DNA from: Lachnospiraceae bacterium
GTDB taxonomy: Bacteria > Bacillota_A > Clostridia > Lachnospirales > Lachnospiraceae
Length of the DNA stretch: 64,000 nucleotides
NCBI GenBank assembly: GCA_021770615.1
Contig: JAETQR010000017.1
Span: 1-64,000, forward strand
Direction of reading: 5' to 3'
Of this stretch, positions 52,319 through 61,462 are shown piece after piece. The notes beneath the pieces are model-generated. The model was not told the origin of the DNA. It worked only from the letters and a program-made list of their open reading frames with translations, and ran no database searches. The translations under genes were made by a program, and so were the position numbers. Numbering within the stretch: position 1 is the first letter of the stretch; each line of letters begins with the position of its first letter.

Positions 52319-53824
52319 ATGGTCATGGGACAAAAGATAGATCTTGTTAAAGTAGATGGATTTTCCTGTAATGATGATGTGGTATTGACAGTCTGTAATT
52401 TCTATTTTCATGATTATTGTGAGGCGTTTTGGAATGTTTTTCGATTTGGTTTCAATCATGGAAAAGAAATCCACATCGGAAAGGGATTTAAAGAAAATAG
52501 TTATTCTGTTTTAGAAAATGTACGGGAAAGATATGGATTGGAGTTTGTTGTCCGGTATCGTTCTTATTCGCAGGAAATCAGGCATTATATTGAAAAAAAG
52601 TTAAAAGCAAAAGAATTATTGATATTGGGCATTGATATTTTTTGGTGTCAGTGGGCAAATGATTACAAAAGACGACATAATATTCATACCCTTATTATTA
52701 CTGACATATGCGGGCAGGAATTAGTTTGTGCCGATCCGGGGTTTAAAAGAGTAGATATACGGATTCCTCTGGAGAATTTGAGAAAGGGGTTTCTGCATTT
52801 GATCGAGCCGGTACATGCCGGCGGAAAAAGAAGCAGAACGAATGCTATATCGGATAAGCAAATCTATCGGTCGGTAAAAAAGAATTTCCGGTTGGCTGAT
52901 ATTGTTTCGTTTATGGATGCGATGAAGGATTTTTCGCCAGAAAAAGAATTTGAGAATGAAACAAATATCTGGTATATTCCCTTATATGCAGAGTTATCTA
53001 AAGTGTATAGTGCACACGTGAGGTTTGCACAGTTTTTAAGAACATACGGGAAAGCGGCGATGCGGCCAGAAATGCTGATGCTTGCAGATGATTTGAATGT
53101 CGTGGGGGGACAATGGCATGCGATCTGTCTTTGGATCATGAAAATGCACAAAGATCATGTGCAGAAAGTTCAGAATGCACCTGATTATAAGAGACAGATC
53201 ATCGAAACTTTAGCAGGGATTTTAAATGCAGAAAAGGATCTTTTCTCCGGACTAACTTATGTTTTAAAAGGGAAAAGTAATAGGAGAGGAAATAAAAAAC
53301 AGATTGTTTGCCGTTACATGATTTTATCATTTGATGTGAGAAGCCATTTATGCGGCCTGGAGCTGGAGGATCATGAACCTTTGGATGTATTTAAAACGGG
53401 AAGGAGAATAGAGACATCAAACTGTAGTTTTAAAATCCAGCCGCCAGACGAAAGCGGAAATAATGTTATGACTGTTCATGGTCAGGAAATAGCGGTCGGC
53501 TATATGGCAAAAAGTATATATTTTCTCGGATGTGCTTTATGGGGGAATCAGGTTGGGGAATTTGAAGTTTATTTTGAGGATGGTCATAAAGAAATAAGAA
53601 GGGTTTTTGTTTCTGATTGGAATGAAAAGGAATATCTGGAGGAGGAAATCGTATGGGAAACAACGTTTAAGTCTACGGCCGAGGGTGTGGATGACTGCCG
53701 GGCCAAAGTTGTTCAATTCGGATTTTCTTTTGAAAAGAATCAGGTCGTTGAAAAAATAGTCATGCCACAAGGCGAAAAGATACATATTTTTGCGGTGACA
53801 GTGCAGGAAGAGATTGGATCGTGA
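52319..53824 (+). CDS. BtrH_N-like acyltransferase/peptidase
   Basis: A protein of about 501 residues. The N-terminal 170 residues resemble the BtrH N-terminal domain, a papain/C39-like fold that in butirosin synthesis moves an acyl group from a carrier protein. A Cys lies in GFSCNDD, then a segment IDIFWCQWANDYKRRHNIH with the expected His, and VCADPGF. The middle is helical and the C-terminus is a beta sandwich (GEFEVYFEDGHKE). With the carrier protein and ligase in the same operon, acyl transfer is a sound guess. The start could also be ATG 52325. There is no signal peptide. Confidence 0.65.
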   Translation: MVMGQKIDLVKVDGFSCNDDVVLTVCNFYFHDYCEAFWNVFRFGFNHGKEIHIGKGFKENSYSVLENVRERYGLEFVVRYRSYSQEIRHYIEKKLKAKELLILGIDIFWCQWANDYKRRHNIHTLIITDICGQELVCADPGFKRVDIRIPLENLRKGFLHLIEPVHAGGKRSRTNAISDKQIYRSVKKNFRLADIVSFMDAMKDFSPEKEFENETNIWYIPLYAELSKVYSAHVRFAQFLRTYGKAAMRPEMLMLADDLNVVGGQWHAICLWIMKMHKDHVQKVQNAPDYKRQIIETLAGILNAEKDLFSGLTYVLKGKSNRRGNKKQIVCRYMILSFDVRSHLCGLELEDHEPLDVFKTGRRIETSNCSFKIQPPDESGNNVMTVHGQEIAVGYMAKSIYFLGCALWGNQVGEFEVYFEDGHKEIRRVFVSDWNEKEYLEEEIVWETTFKSTAEGVDDCRAKVVQFGFSFEKNQVVEKIVMPQGEKIHIFAVTVQEEIGS

Positions 53825-53879
53825 CGAAATAAAATAAAAAATTGATTTTATAGATTGAATTTTAGGGGATGAAATAATT

Positions 53880-54830
53880 ATGAGTAAAAAAAACAATAAA
53901 AGAAAAGAAAAAAAGACTAAGTTTGTTATTAATATTGTTCCTATTATTATTTCTGTGGTATCACTAATTGTTTCTATAATAACTGTCGGTATTACAATAA
54001 AAGAAGAGCATAAAAATGAACTCATCTTGACACCACGTTTTTCTTTGGAGAAAAATACAGAAGTGGATGAGAATGGTTTATTTATATGGAAAATAAGTAA
54101 TTTAGGTGGCGCAATTAGTAATGCAACAATTTATCCTGTAATGTATATATCTTTTTCGTTTTATAATAAAGAACAAAAGAAAGATATTGATATAACATTG
54201 GAAATGTCGGGTTACTATAATAATTATTACTATAGAAATTCTGATGGTTCATTTTATGTAAAGGATGATAAGCAATCTGAATTAGATTGCTTTATTGAAA
54301 AATACATAAATTTGATTCATTTAGATGGGTTTGTTAGTACAAAGTATAGCATTAATCCTTGTTTTGTTTTGCATTATGATGATTATAAAGAAAACGCTTG
54401 TAATAAGATATATACAATAGTTGATGATGATTTAATTGAGGATGGTTCAGGACGCAACTACATAAATACTATGAAACAATTAAAAGAGATTTCAAAATTG
54501 CCAAGTGTAGATATAAAGGCATCATTAGAGCAAGATGCTTCGAGGATAGAAGTAAATTACAAAAACGCTAAAACTACGAAATTAACGCATAATGAAAAGG
54601 AATATAATGATTATTTACATTCTGCTATTTTAGAGTTGATTAATACTAAAGACAAGCATGTAGAAGAAATGTTAGGGGATGTTATTTTATCTAATGGAAA
54701 TTTGTGGAGACGGGATGCAAATACAGGAGTATTAATTTGTGTTGCGAATAATGTTAAAGAGTATGGCTTTACAAAAGATTTAAATTTAACTTGGTTAACA
54801 AATGATGGTGTTATTCATATGGTGGAATAA
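53880..54830 (+). CDS. membrane-anchored hypothetical protein
   Basis: A 316-residue protein with a Lys-rich start (residues 1-14), one membrane segment (about 18-40) and an outer or cytosolic beta-rich part (LILTPRFSLEKN, WKISNLGGAISNATIYPV). The base composition is clearly more AT-rich than the operon before it and gltB behind it, so it may be an acquired gene. I recognise no family. GGGGATG lies before the ATG. Confidence 0.65.
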   Translation: MSKKNNKRKEKKTKFVINIVPIIISVVSLIVSIITVGITIKEEHKNELILTPRFSLEKNTEVDENGLFIWKISNLGGAISNATIYPVMYISFSFYNKEQKKDIDITLEMSGYYNNYYYRNSDGSFYVKDDKQSELDCFIEKYINLIHLDGFVSTKYSINPCFVLHYDDYKENACNKIYTIVDDDLIEDGSGRNYINTMKQLKEISKLPSVDIKASLEQDASRIEVNYKNAKTTKLTHNEKEYNDYLHSAILELINTKDKHVEEMLGDVILSNGNLWRRDANTGVLICVANNVKEYGFTKDLNLTWLTNDGVIHMVE

Positions 54831-55057
54831 AATACTATTATATAGCAGTACAAATTGAAGATGTGTTGGTTCTTAATTATAAGATGGAACATCAATGAAA
54901 GTTACCTTTTCTAATGATTCAGGAAAGATGTTTATTGGAATGAATAGGGAAGCGGTCTCATGGATTTAGAATGGAGTGATAACACAAAAGAAAACAGAGC
55001 GACAAACTTTATTTTATTAAGTTTTTCCTAAAAATTATTAAAAAAGCAAAATAACCC
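54831..55057. other. AT-rich intergenic region
   Basis: I see no gene, tRNA, or strong hairpin in this part of the 361-base gap between the hypothetical gene and gltB. The remainder of the gap is the gltB promoter and leader. Confidence 0.5.
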
Positions 55058-55086
55058 TTGACCTATCCTTTAAATTATTATATAAT
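55058..55086 (+). promoter_or_regulatory. gltB promoter
   Basis: TTGACC at 55058-55063 and TATAAT at 55081-55086 have a 17-base spacer. Transcription should start near 55093, only a few bases before the attenuator hairpin. Confidence 0.8.
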
Positions 55087-55098
55087 GCTTTCAGACAA

Positions 55099-55152
55099 AG
55101 ATGTCAGAGAAGAACACCGGATCCAAGGTGTCTCTTTCTGGCATCTTTTTTT
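55099..55152 (+). terminator. attenuator terminator in the gltB leader
   Basis: A stem of about 20 bp forms between 55099-55118 and 55127-55146, closing an eight-base loop, and is followed by seven T. It sits between the promoter and gltB, so most transcripts should stop here unless an antiterminator acts. An alternative small hairpin GAC-AAAGAT-GTC (55094-55105) uses bases of the left arm; its six-base loop has A at position 1 and G at 4, as in ANTAR target hairpins. Confidence 0.75.
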
Positions 55153-55191
55153 GCGAACAATGACCAAAATGCGCAGGAATGGAGGATTACT

Positions 55192-58100
55192 ATGAGTGGT
55201 ATCTATAAAGAGGAAGTAAAACGGAAAGCAGTCGGTATGTATGATCCCGCTTTTGAACATGACAACTGCGGAATCGGGGCAATCGTAAATATAAAAGGAA
55301 AAAAGACACATGATACGGTAAAAAATGCCCTTGAGATCGTGGCACATTTAGAGCATCGTGCCGGAAAAGACGGAGAGGGAAAGACAGGAGATGGTGTCGG
55401 TATCCTGCTTCAGATTTCCCACAAGTTTTTTCAGAAAGCTGCGGCTGAGATGGGGATTGAGATTGGTGGGGAGAGAGAATACGGAGTTGGTATGTTTTTC
55501 TTTCCGCAGGATGAATTGAAAAGAAACCAGGCAAAGAAGATGTTTGAGACGATCGTGGACAAAGAGGGGCTTGAGTTCCTCGGATGGCGTAAAGCGCCGA
55601 TCGCTCCGGATATCCTTGGAAAAGCTGCTGTGGAATGTATGCCATATATCATGCAGTGTTTTATAAAGAAGCCGGATGATGTGGAGAAAGGGCTTGAGTT
55701 TGACAGAAGGCTCTATATTGCACGTCGTGTATTTGAGCAGTCCAATGAGAATACGTATGTGGTATCTCTTTCGAGCCGGACGATCGTATATAAGGGAATG
55801 TTTCTTGTATCCCAGCTGAGACTTTTCTTTGATGACCTGCAGGATGAGGATTATGAATCGGCAATCGCAGTCGTTCATTCCCGGTTTAGTACGAATACAC
55901 AGCCGAGTTGGCAGCGCGCCCATCCAAACCGTTTGATCGTTCACAATGGTGAGATCAACACGATCCGTGGTAATGCAGATAAGATGCTTGCCCGTGAGGA
56001 GACGATGGAATCCGATCATTTGACGGGAGAACTTCACAAGGTGCTTCCGGTCGTAAATACAGAAGGATCTGACTCGGCAATGCTTGATAATACATTAGAA
56101 TTTCTTGTGATGAGTGGAATGGAGCTTCCGCTTGCCGTCATGATCACGATTCCTGAGCCATGGGCGAATAACCGTTATATCAGCGATAAGAAAAAAGATT
56201 TTTATCAGTATTATGCGACGATGATGGAACCATGGGATGGGCCGGCCTCAATCCTGTTTTCGGATGGAGATATCATGGGAGCAGTACTTGACCGGAACGG
56301 ACTCCGGCCATCACGTTATTATATCACCGATGACGATCAGTTGATCCTGTCTTCCGAGGTTGGGGTTATGCCCATCAAAGAAGAGCATGTGGTAAAAAAA
56401 GACAGGCTCCGTCCGGGAAAAATGCTTCTTGTCGATACAGTCCGTGGGGAATTGATCGATGACGATGAATTAAAAGAAAAATATGCATCCAAACAGCCTT
56501 ATGGCGAGTGGCTGGATACGAACCTGATCCGTTTGAAAGATCTTACAATCCCGAATAAACGAATCGATTCCTATGATCAGGAGGAAAGCCTGCGTCTGCA
56601 GAAAGCGTTTGGATACACTTATGAGGAGGTTAAGGCGTCGATCCTGCCGATGGCAAAAAACGGATCAGAACCGATTGCTGCTATGGGACACGATACGCCG
56701 CTTGCTGCACTCAGCGCACAGCCGCAGCCTCTTTACAATTATTTTAAACAGCGTTTTGCGCAGGTTACGAACCCGCCGATTGACGCCATCCGAGAGGAGG
56801 TCGTCACATCGACGACGGTATATATCGGGGATGCCGGAAATCTGTTGGAGGAAAGGGCAGAGAATTGCCATTCCTTAAAGATTGAGAACCCGATTTTGAC
56901 GAATACAGATCTGCTTAAGATCAAATCCATGGATGTAAAGGGATTTAAAGTGGCAGTCATTCCGATCACCTATTATAAAAATACGTCTTTGGAAAAAGCG
57001 ATTGACCGGTTGTATCTGGAAGCAGACAGAGCTTATAAAGATGGTGCCAATATCCTCATTCTTTCCGACCGGGGAGTGGATGAGAACCATGTGGCGATCC
57101 CGGCGCTTCTTGCAGTATCTGCTATGCAGCAGCACCTTGTTAATACCAAAAAACGAACGTCGCTTTCGATGATCTTAGAGAGTGCGGAGCCGAGAGAGGT
57201 ACATCATTTTGCAACATTGCTTGGTTTCGGTGCGACAGCAGTCAATCCCTATCTGGCACTTGATACGATCCATGGACTTATTGAGAATGGGATGCTTGAC
57301 AAAGACTATTATGTGGCAGTGGATGACTATAATAGCGCTGTGCTTCACGGAATCGTGAAAATTGCTTCGAAAATGGGGATTTCTACGATACAGTCCTATC
57401 AGGGGGCAAAAATCTTTGAGGCGATTGGATTATCCAAAGCATTTATTGGTAAATATTTTACAGGAACAGTGTCCCGGATCGGCGGACTTGATATTGAAGA
57501 TATCCAGAACCAGGTGGAAAAACTGCATGACAAAGCATTTGATCCGTTGGAACTTGGCACGGATATTACGCTTGACAGTATTGGAAACCATAAGAGCAGG
57601 AGTGGGAAAGAAGAACATCTGTATAATCCGAAGACGATCCATTTGTTACAGCAGTCCACAAGAACGGGAGACTATAAACTGTTTAAGCAGTATTCAGCGG
57701 AAATCGACCGCGAGGATCTTTACGTGAACTTAAGAAGTCTTTTAGACTTTAATTTCCCGAAAAAAGGAATTGCACTCTCCAAGGTAGAAAGTGTCGATGA
57801 GATCGTAAAACGCTTTAAGACCGGGGCGATGTCTTATGGTTCCATTTCACAGGAAGCACATGAAACGCTTGCCATTGCGATGAACCATCTTCATGGAAAA
57901 TCAAATAGTGGTGAGGGTGGGGAGAGCCTTGAGAGGCTGACTGTAGGAAAGGATGGTAAAAACCGGTGTTCGGCGATCAAACAGGTCGCTTCCGGGCGGT
58001 TTGGAGTTACCTCCCGGTATCTGGTGAGCGCAAAGGAGATCCAGATCAAGATGGCACAGGGGGCAAAACCAGGCGAAGGTGGTCATCTGCCGGGGAAAAA

Positions 58101-59754
58101 GGTCTATCCGTGGGTCGCAAAGACGAGACACTCCACACCGGGAGTTTCTCTGATCTCGCCACCGCCTCATCATGACATTTACTCGATCGAAGATCTGGCC
58201 CAGCTGATCTATGATCTGAAGAATTCAAATAAAGATGCCCGCATTTCCGTAAAACTCGTATCAGAGGCCGGAGTTGGAACAGTAGCTGCCGGTGTGGCAA
58301 AGGCTGGTGCCGGTGTTATCCTGATCTCCGGTTATGATGGAGGAACGGGTGCGGCGCCGGGAAGTTCGATCCATAATGCCGGGCTTCCGTGGGAACTCGG
58401 ACTGGCTGAGACACATCAGACGCTTTTAATGAACGGACTGCGTTCCAAAGTCGTCATCGAGACAGACGGGAAGCTGATGACCGGACGGGATGTTATGATC
58501 GCAGCGCTTCTTGGTGCTGAGGAGTTTGGATTTGCCACGGCTCCGCTTGTGACGATGGGCTGTGTCATGATGCGCGTGTGCAATCTGGATACATGTCCGG
58601 TCGGCGTGGCTACACAGAATCCGGAGCTCAGAAAACGCTTTACCGGAAAGCCGGAATATGTGGAAAACTTTATGAGATTTATCGCTGAAGAAGTAAGAGA
58701 ACTCATGGCAAAATTTGGCGTCCGGACACTGGATGAGCTCGTCGGACGGTCTGATCTTTTGAAGATAAGGGAATCGATCGACAACGAAAGAGCCGGGAAG
58801 CTTGATCTGTCGGCAATTATCCACAATCCGTTTATCAAAGAAAAGAAGAGTAAGTTTAACAGCAGAGATATCTATGACTTTAAGTTGAATAAAACAATCG
58901 ATGAGAAGATTTTCTTAAAGAAATTTGCAGAAAATCTTGAAACCGGGGAGAAGAAGACTATTTCTGCAAAGATTACGAATACGGACCGTTCTCTGGGGAC
59001 GATCTTGGGTTCAGAGATTACAAGAAAGCTCGGAGATGATCTGGAGGACGATACTTTTACCGTAAAATGCACGGGAAGCGGCGGACAGAGTTTTGGTGCG
59101 TTTATTCCGAAAGGGCTTACCTTGGAGCTTACCGGTGACAGCAACGACTATTTTGGAAAAGGATTGTCGGGTGGAAAACTCATTGTCTATCCACCGGAAA
59201 AGATCCAGTACCGGCCGGAAGATAATATTGTCATCGGAAATGTCGCATTGTACGGAGCGACAAGTGGAACCGCTTATATCAACGGTGTGGCGGGAGAGCG
59301 TTTCTGTGTAAGAAACTCCGGCGTCCATGCAGTTGTAGAAGGAGTCGGCGACCATGGCTGTGAATATATGACCGGAGGCTGTGTGGTGATCCTCGGGGCT
59401 ACCGGGAAAAACTTTGCGGCGGGCATGAGCGGTGGTATCGCTTATGTTCTGGATGAGAACAGCGATCTCTATCTGAAACTGAATAAAGAACTTGTCTCCT
59501 CAGAGGCAGTTACAAACAAGTATGACGTGATGCAGTTAAAGGAAATGATCACAGCACATGTGGAGGCTACGGGGTCTCTGAAAGGAAAAGAGATTCTGGA
59601 AAACTTCAAGGATTATCTTCCGAAGTTTAAGAAGATCATCCCTCATGATTATCAGAAGATGATGCAGAAAGTGGCCGTCATGGAAGAGAAGGGCCTCAGT
59701 AACGAGCAGGCTTTGATCGAGGCGTTTTATGAGACACAAAAGGAAATTTCCTGA
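55192..59754 (+). CDS. gltB: glutamate synthase large subunit
   Basis: A 1520-residue enzyme of normal length. The N-terminal class II glutaminase domain starts at C26 (DNCGIGA) after a 25-residue propeptide. The central and FMN-binding synthase domains follow (GEGGESLERL, then QGAKPGEGGHLPG, SGYDGGTGAAPGSS) and the iron-sulfur Cys lie in CVMMRVCNLDTCPVG. The C-terminal beta-helix domain (GNVALYGATSGTAYINGVAG) is complete. It makes two glutamates from glutamine and 2-oxoglutarate with GltD. AATGGAGG precedes the ATG. Confidence 0.95.
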   Translation: MSGIYKEEVKRKAVGMYDPAFEHDNCGIGAIVNIKGKKTHDTVKNALEIVAHLEHRAGKDGEGKTGDGVGILLQISHKFFQKAAAEMGIEIGGEREYGVGMFFFPQDELKRNQAKKMFETIVDKEGLEFLGWRKAPIAPDILGKAAVECMPYIMQCFIKKPDDVEKGLEFDRRLYIARRVFEQSNENTYVVSLSSRTIVYKGMFLVSQLRLFFDDLQDEDYESAIAVVHSRFSTNTQPSWQRAHPNRLIVHNGEINTIRGNADKMLAREETMESDHLTGELHKVLPVVNTEGSDSAMLDNTLEFLVMSGMELPLAVMITIPEPWANNRYISDKKKDFYQYYATMMEPWDGPASILFSDGDIMGAVLDRNGLRPSRYYITDDDQLILSSEVGVMPIKEEHVVKKDRLRPGKMLLVDTVRGELIDDDELKEKYASKQPYGEWLDTNLIRLKDLTIPNKRIDSYDQEESLRLQKAFGYTYEEVKASILPMAKNGSEPIAAMGHDTPLAALSAQPQPLYNYFKQRFAQVTNPPIDAIREEVVTSTTVYIGDAGNLLEERAENCHSLKIENPILTNTDLLKIKSMDVKGFKVAVIPITYYKNTSLEKAIDRLYLEADRAYKDGANILILSDRGVDENHVAIPALLAVSAMQQHLVNTKKRTSLSMILESAEPREVHHFATLLGFGATAVNPYLALDTIHGLIENGMLDKDYYVAVDDYNSAVLHGIVKIASKMGISTIQSYQGAKIFEAIGLSKAFIGKYFTGTVSRIGGLDIEDIQNQVEKLHDKAFDPLELGTDITLDSIGNHKSRSGKEEHLYNPKTIHLLQQSTRTGDYKLFKQYSAEIDREDLYVNLRSLLDFNFPKKGIALSKVESVDEIVKRFKTGAMSYGSISQEAHETLAIAMNHLHGKSNSGEGGESLERLTVGKDGKNRCSAIKQVASGRFGVTSRYLVSAKEIQIKMAQGAKPGEGGHLPGKKVYPWVAKTRHSTPGVSLISPPPHHDIYSIEDLAQLIYDLKNSNKDARISVKLVSEAGVGTVAAGVAKAGAGVILISGYDGGTGAAPGSSIHNAGLPWELGLAETHQTLLMNGLRSKVVIETDGKLMTGRDVMIAALLGAEEFGFATAPLVTMGCVMMRVCNLDTCPVGVATQNPELRKRFTGKPEYVENFMRFIAEEVRELMAKFGVRTLDELVGRSDLLKIRESIDNERAGKLDLSAIIHNPFIKEKKSKFNSRDIYDFKLNKTIDEKIFLKKFAENLETGEKKTISAKITNTDRSLGTILGSEITRKLGDDLEDDTFTVKCTGSGGQSFGAFIPKGLTLELTGDSNDYFGKGLSGGKLIVYPPEKIQYRPEDNIVIGNVALYGATSGTAYINGVAGERFCVRNSGVHAVVEGVGDHGCEYMTGGCVVILGATGKNFAAGMSGGIAYVLDENSDLYLKLNKELVSSEAVTNKYDVMQLKEMITAHVEATGSLKGKEILENFKDYLPKFKKIIPHDYQKMMQKVAVMEEKGLSNEQALIEAFYETQKEIS

Positions 59755-59828
59755 TAAAATAAGTTCTGACGATTTTGAGTTGCATTATAAATACAAATAA
59801 TCTATAATTAAGAAAGGGTTGAAACGCA

Positions 59829-61310
59829 ATGGGAAAACCAACCGGATTTTTAGAATATGAACGCAAAGGAAATACCGAAATCGAGCCGCTTGAGCGAATC
59901 AAAAATTTTCAGGAATTTCATATTCCGATGCCAAAAGATGAGAGAAAAAAACAGGCAGCCAGATGTATGGACTGTGGGGTTCCGTTTTGCCAGTCAGGAA
60001 TGATGATTGGCGGCATGGCGTCCGGATGTCCGCTGAATAACATGTGTCCTGAATGGAATGATCTTGTCTATCTTGACAACTATACCGAAGCGCTTGGCAG
60101 GCTTTTAAAGACAAATAACTTCCCGGAATTTACTTCCCGTGTATGTCCGGCCCCATGTGAGGCGGCCTGTACATGTGGTTTAAATGATACGCCCGTTTCC
60201 ATTAAGGAAAATGAACATGCGATCATCGAGGCGGGGTATGAAAATGGTCTGATGGAGGCGAAACCGCCGAAAGTGAGAACGGGAAAGAAAGTAGCGATCG
60301 TCGGTTCCGGTCCTTCCGGCTTAGCAGCTGCCGACCAGTTAAATAAGCGGGGACACAGCGTGACCGTGTTTGAGCGTTCCGATCGGCCGGGCGGGCTTTT
60401 GATGTATGGGATTCCGAATATGAAACTGGAGAAAGATGTCATCGAGCGCAAGATCAAGGTGCTGGAAGAAGAGGGCATCGTATTTAAGACCGGCATCAAT
60501 GTAGGTGTGGATATAAAATCAGAGGAATTATTAAATGAGTTTGACCGGGTGATCCTTACCTGCGGTTCTTCCAACCCAAGAGATATCGGTGCGCCCGGAA
60601 GGGATGCAAACGGGATTTATTTTGCAGTCGATTATCTGACCGGGGTGACAAAGCATGTACTGGATCCGGAATATAAGGATTTTATCGATGCGAAAGGAAA
60701 ACACGTACTGGTTATCGGTGGCGGAGATACCGGAAATGACTGTGTGGGCTCAGCGATCCGTCAGGGAGCAGAGGGCGTGGTACAGTTAGAGATGATGCCA
60801 AAACCGCCGGAAGAAAGAACCGAAAACAATCCGTGGCCGGAGTGGCCAAAAGTTTTAAAGACCGATTATGGCCAGCAGGAAGCGATCGCTGTCTTTGGAA
60901 ACGATCCCCGCATTTACGAGACGACTGTCAAAGAATTTATAAAAGACAGCGAGGGGAATTTGAAACAGGTAAAAGCGGTAAAACTTGCGTGGTCAAAGGA
61001 TGAGAAAACAGGGCGTATGAATATGAGTGAAATCCCGGGCAGCGAATATGTGATTGATGCGGAACTTGTATTTATCGCAGCCGGATTTCTCGGAACACAG
61101 GAATATATCGCCAAAGATTTTGATCTGAAACTGACGGATCGGACCAATGTGCACACACAAGCAGGAGGATACCGGACGAGTACAGACCGGGTATTTGCAG
61201 CGGGTGATATGCACAGAGGGCAGTCCCTTGTCGTCTGGGCGATCCGTGAGGGAAGAGAGGTCGCAAAGGAAGTAGATCAGGATCTGATGGGGTATTCAAA
61301 TCTGAACTAG
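59829..61310 (+). CDS. gltD: glutamate synthase small subunit
   Basis: A 493-residue flavoprotein that feeds NAD(P)H electrons to GltB. The N-terminal domain ligates two iron-sulfur clusters (CMDCGVPFCQSG, CPLNNMCPEWN, CPAPCEAACTCG). FAD binding is in VAIVGSGPSGLAAADQL, NAD(P)H binding in VLVIGGGDTGNDCVG, and the closing AAGDMHRGQSLVVWAI is intact. It lies 74 bases behind gltB in the same direction. Confidence 0.94.
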   Translation: MGKPTGFLEYERKGNTEIEPLERIKNFQEFHIPMPKDERKKQAARCMDCGVPFCQSGMMIGGMASGCPLNNMCPEWNDLVYLDNYTEALGRLLKTNNFPEFTSRVCPAPCEAACTCGLNDTPVSIKENEHAIIEAGYENGLMEAKPPKVRTGKKVAIVGSGPSGLAAADQLNKRGHSVTVFERSDRPGGLLMYGIPNMKLEKDVIERKIKVLEEEGIVFKTGINVGVDIKSEELLNEFDRVILTCGSSNPRDIGAPGRDANGIYFAVDYLTGVTKHVLDPEYKDFIDAKGKHVLVIGGGDTGNDCVGSAIRQGAEGVVQLEMMPKPPEERTENNPWPEWPKVLKTDYGQQEAIAVFGNDPRIYETTVKEFIKDSEGNLKQVKAVKLAWSKDEKTGRMNMSEIPGSEYVIDAELVFIAAGFLGTQEYIAKDFDLKLTDRTNVHTQAGGYRTSTDRVFAAGDMHRGQSLVVWAIREGREVAKEVDQDLMGYSNLN

Positions 61311-61370
61311 TACAGCCGGGTGTTATCGGTATGGCGTGCATTAGTACAGTGAATCATAGAATGTGTGGGA

Positions 61371-61442
61371 CTGGCGGCAGTGTTCATTGCCGTCAGTGGC
61401 ATGTAAGGCAAAGGTGAATAAGTCAGGCAAACGGCATTCACC
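61371..61442 (+). promoter_or_regulatory. glnA leader hairpins
   Basis: CTGGCGGCA (61371-61379) pairs with TGCCGTCAG (61388-61396), and GGTGAAT (61413-61419) pairs with ATTCACC (61436-61442), the second ending just before the ribosome binding site. Neither is followed by a T-tract. They may affect processing or translation of glnA. Confidence 0.4.
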
Positions 61443-61462
61443 GTGCAGAAATGGAGATCAGG

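Noticed and set aside
46021..53824. A nonribosomal peptide or polyketide cluster
   Set aside because: There is a carrier protein and an adenylating enzyme but no condensation, ketosynthase or thioesterase domain in the window.
55087..55191. T-box or known metabolite riboswitch before gltB
   Set aside because: The leader before the terminator is only about 50 bases, too short for a T-box or glutamine riboswitch architecture, and no T-box consensus is present.
55348..60574. Many long open frames opposite to gltB and gltD
   Set aside because: They are antisense shadows of well-conserved genes, lack ribosome binding sites and show no recognisable protein motifs.
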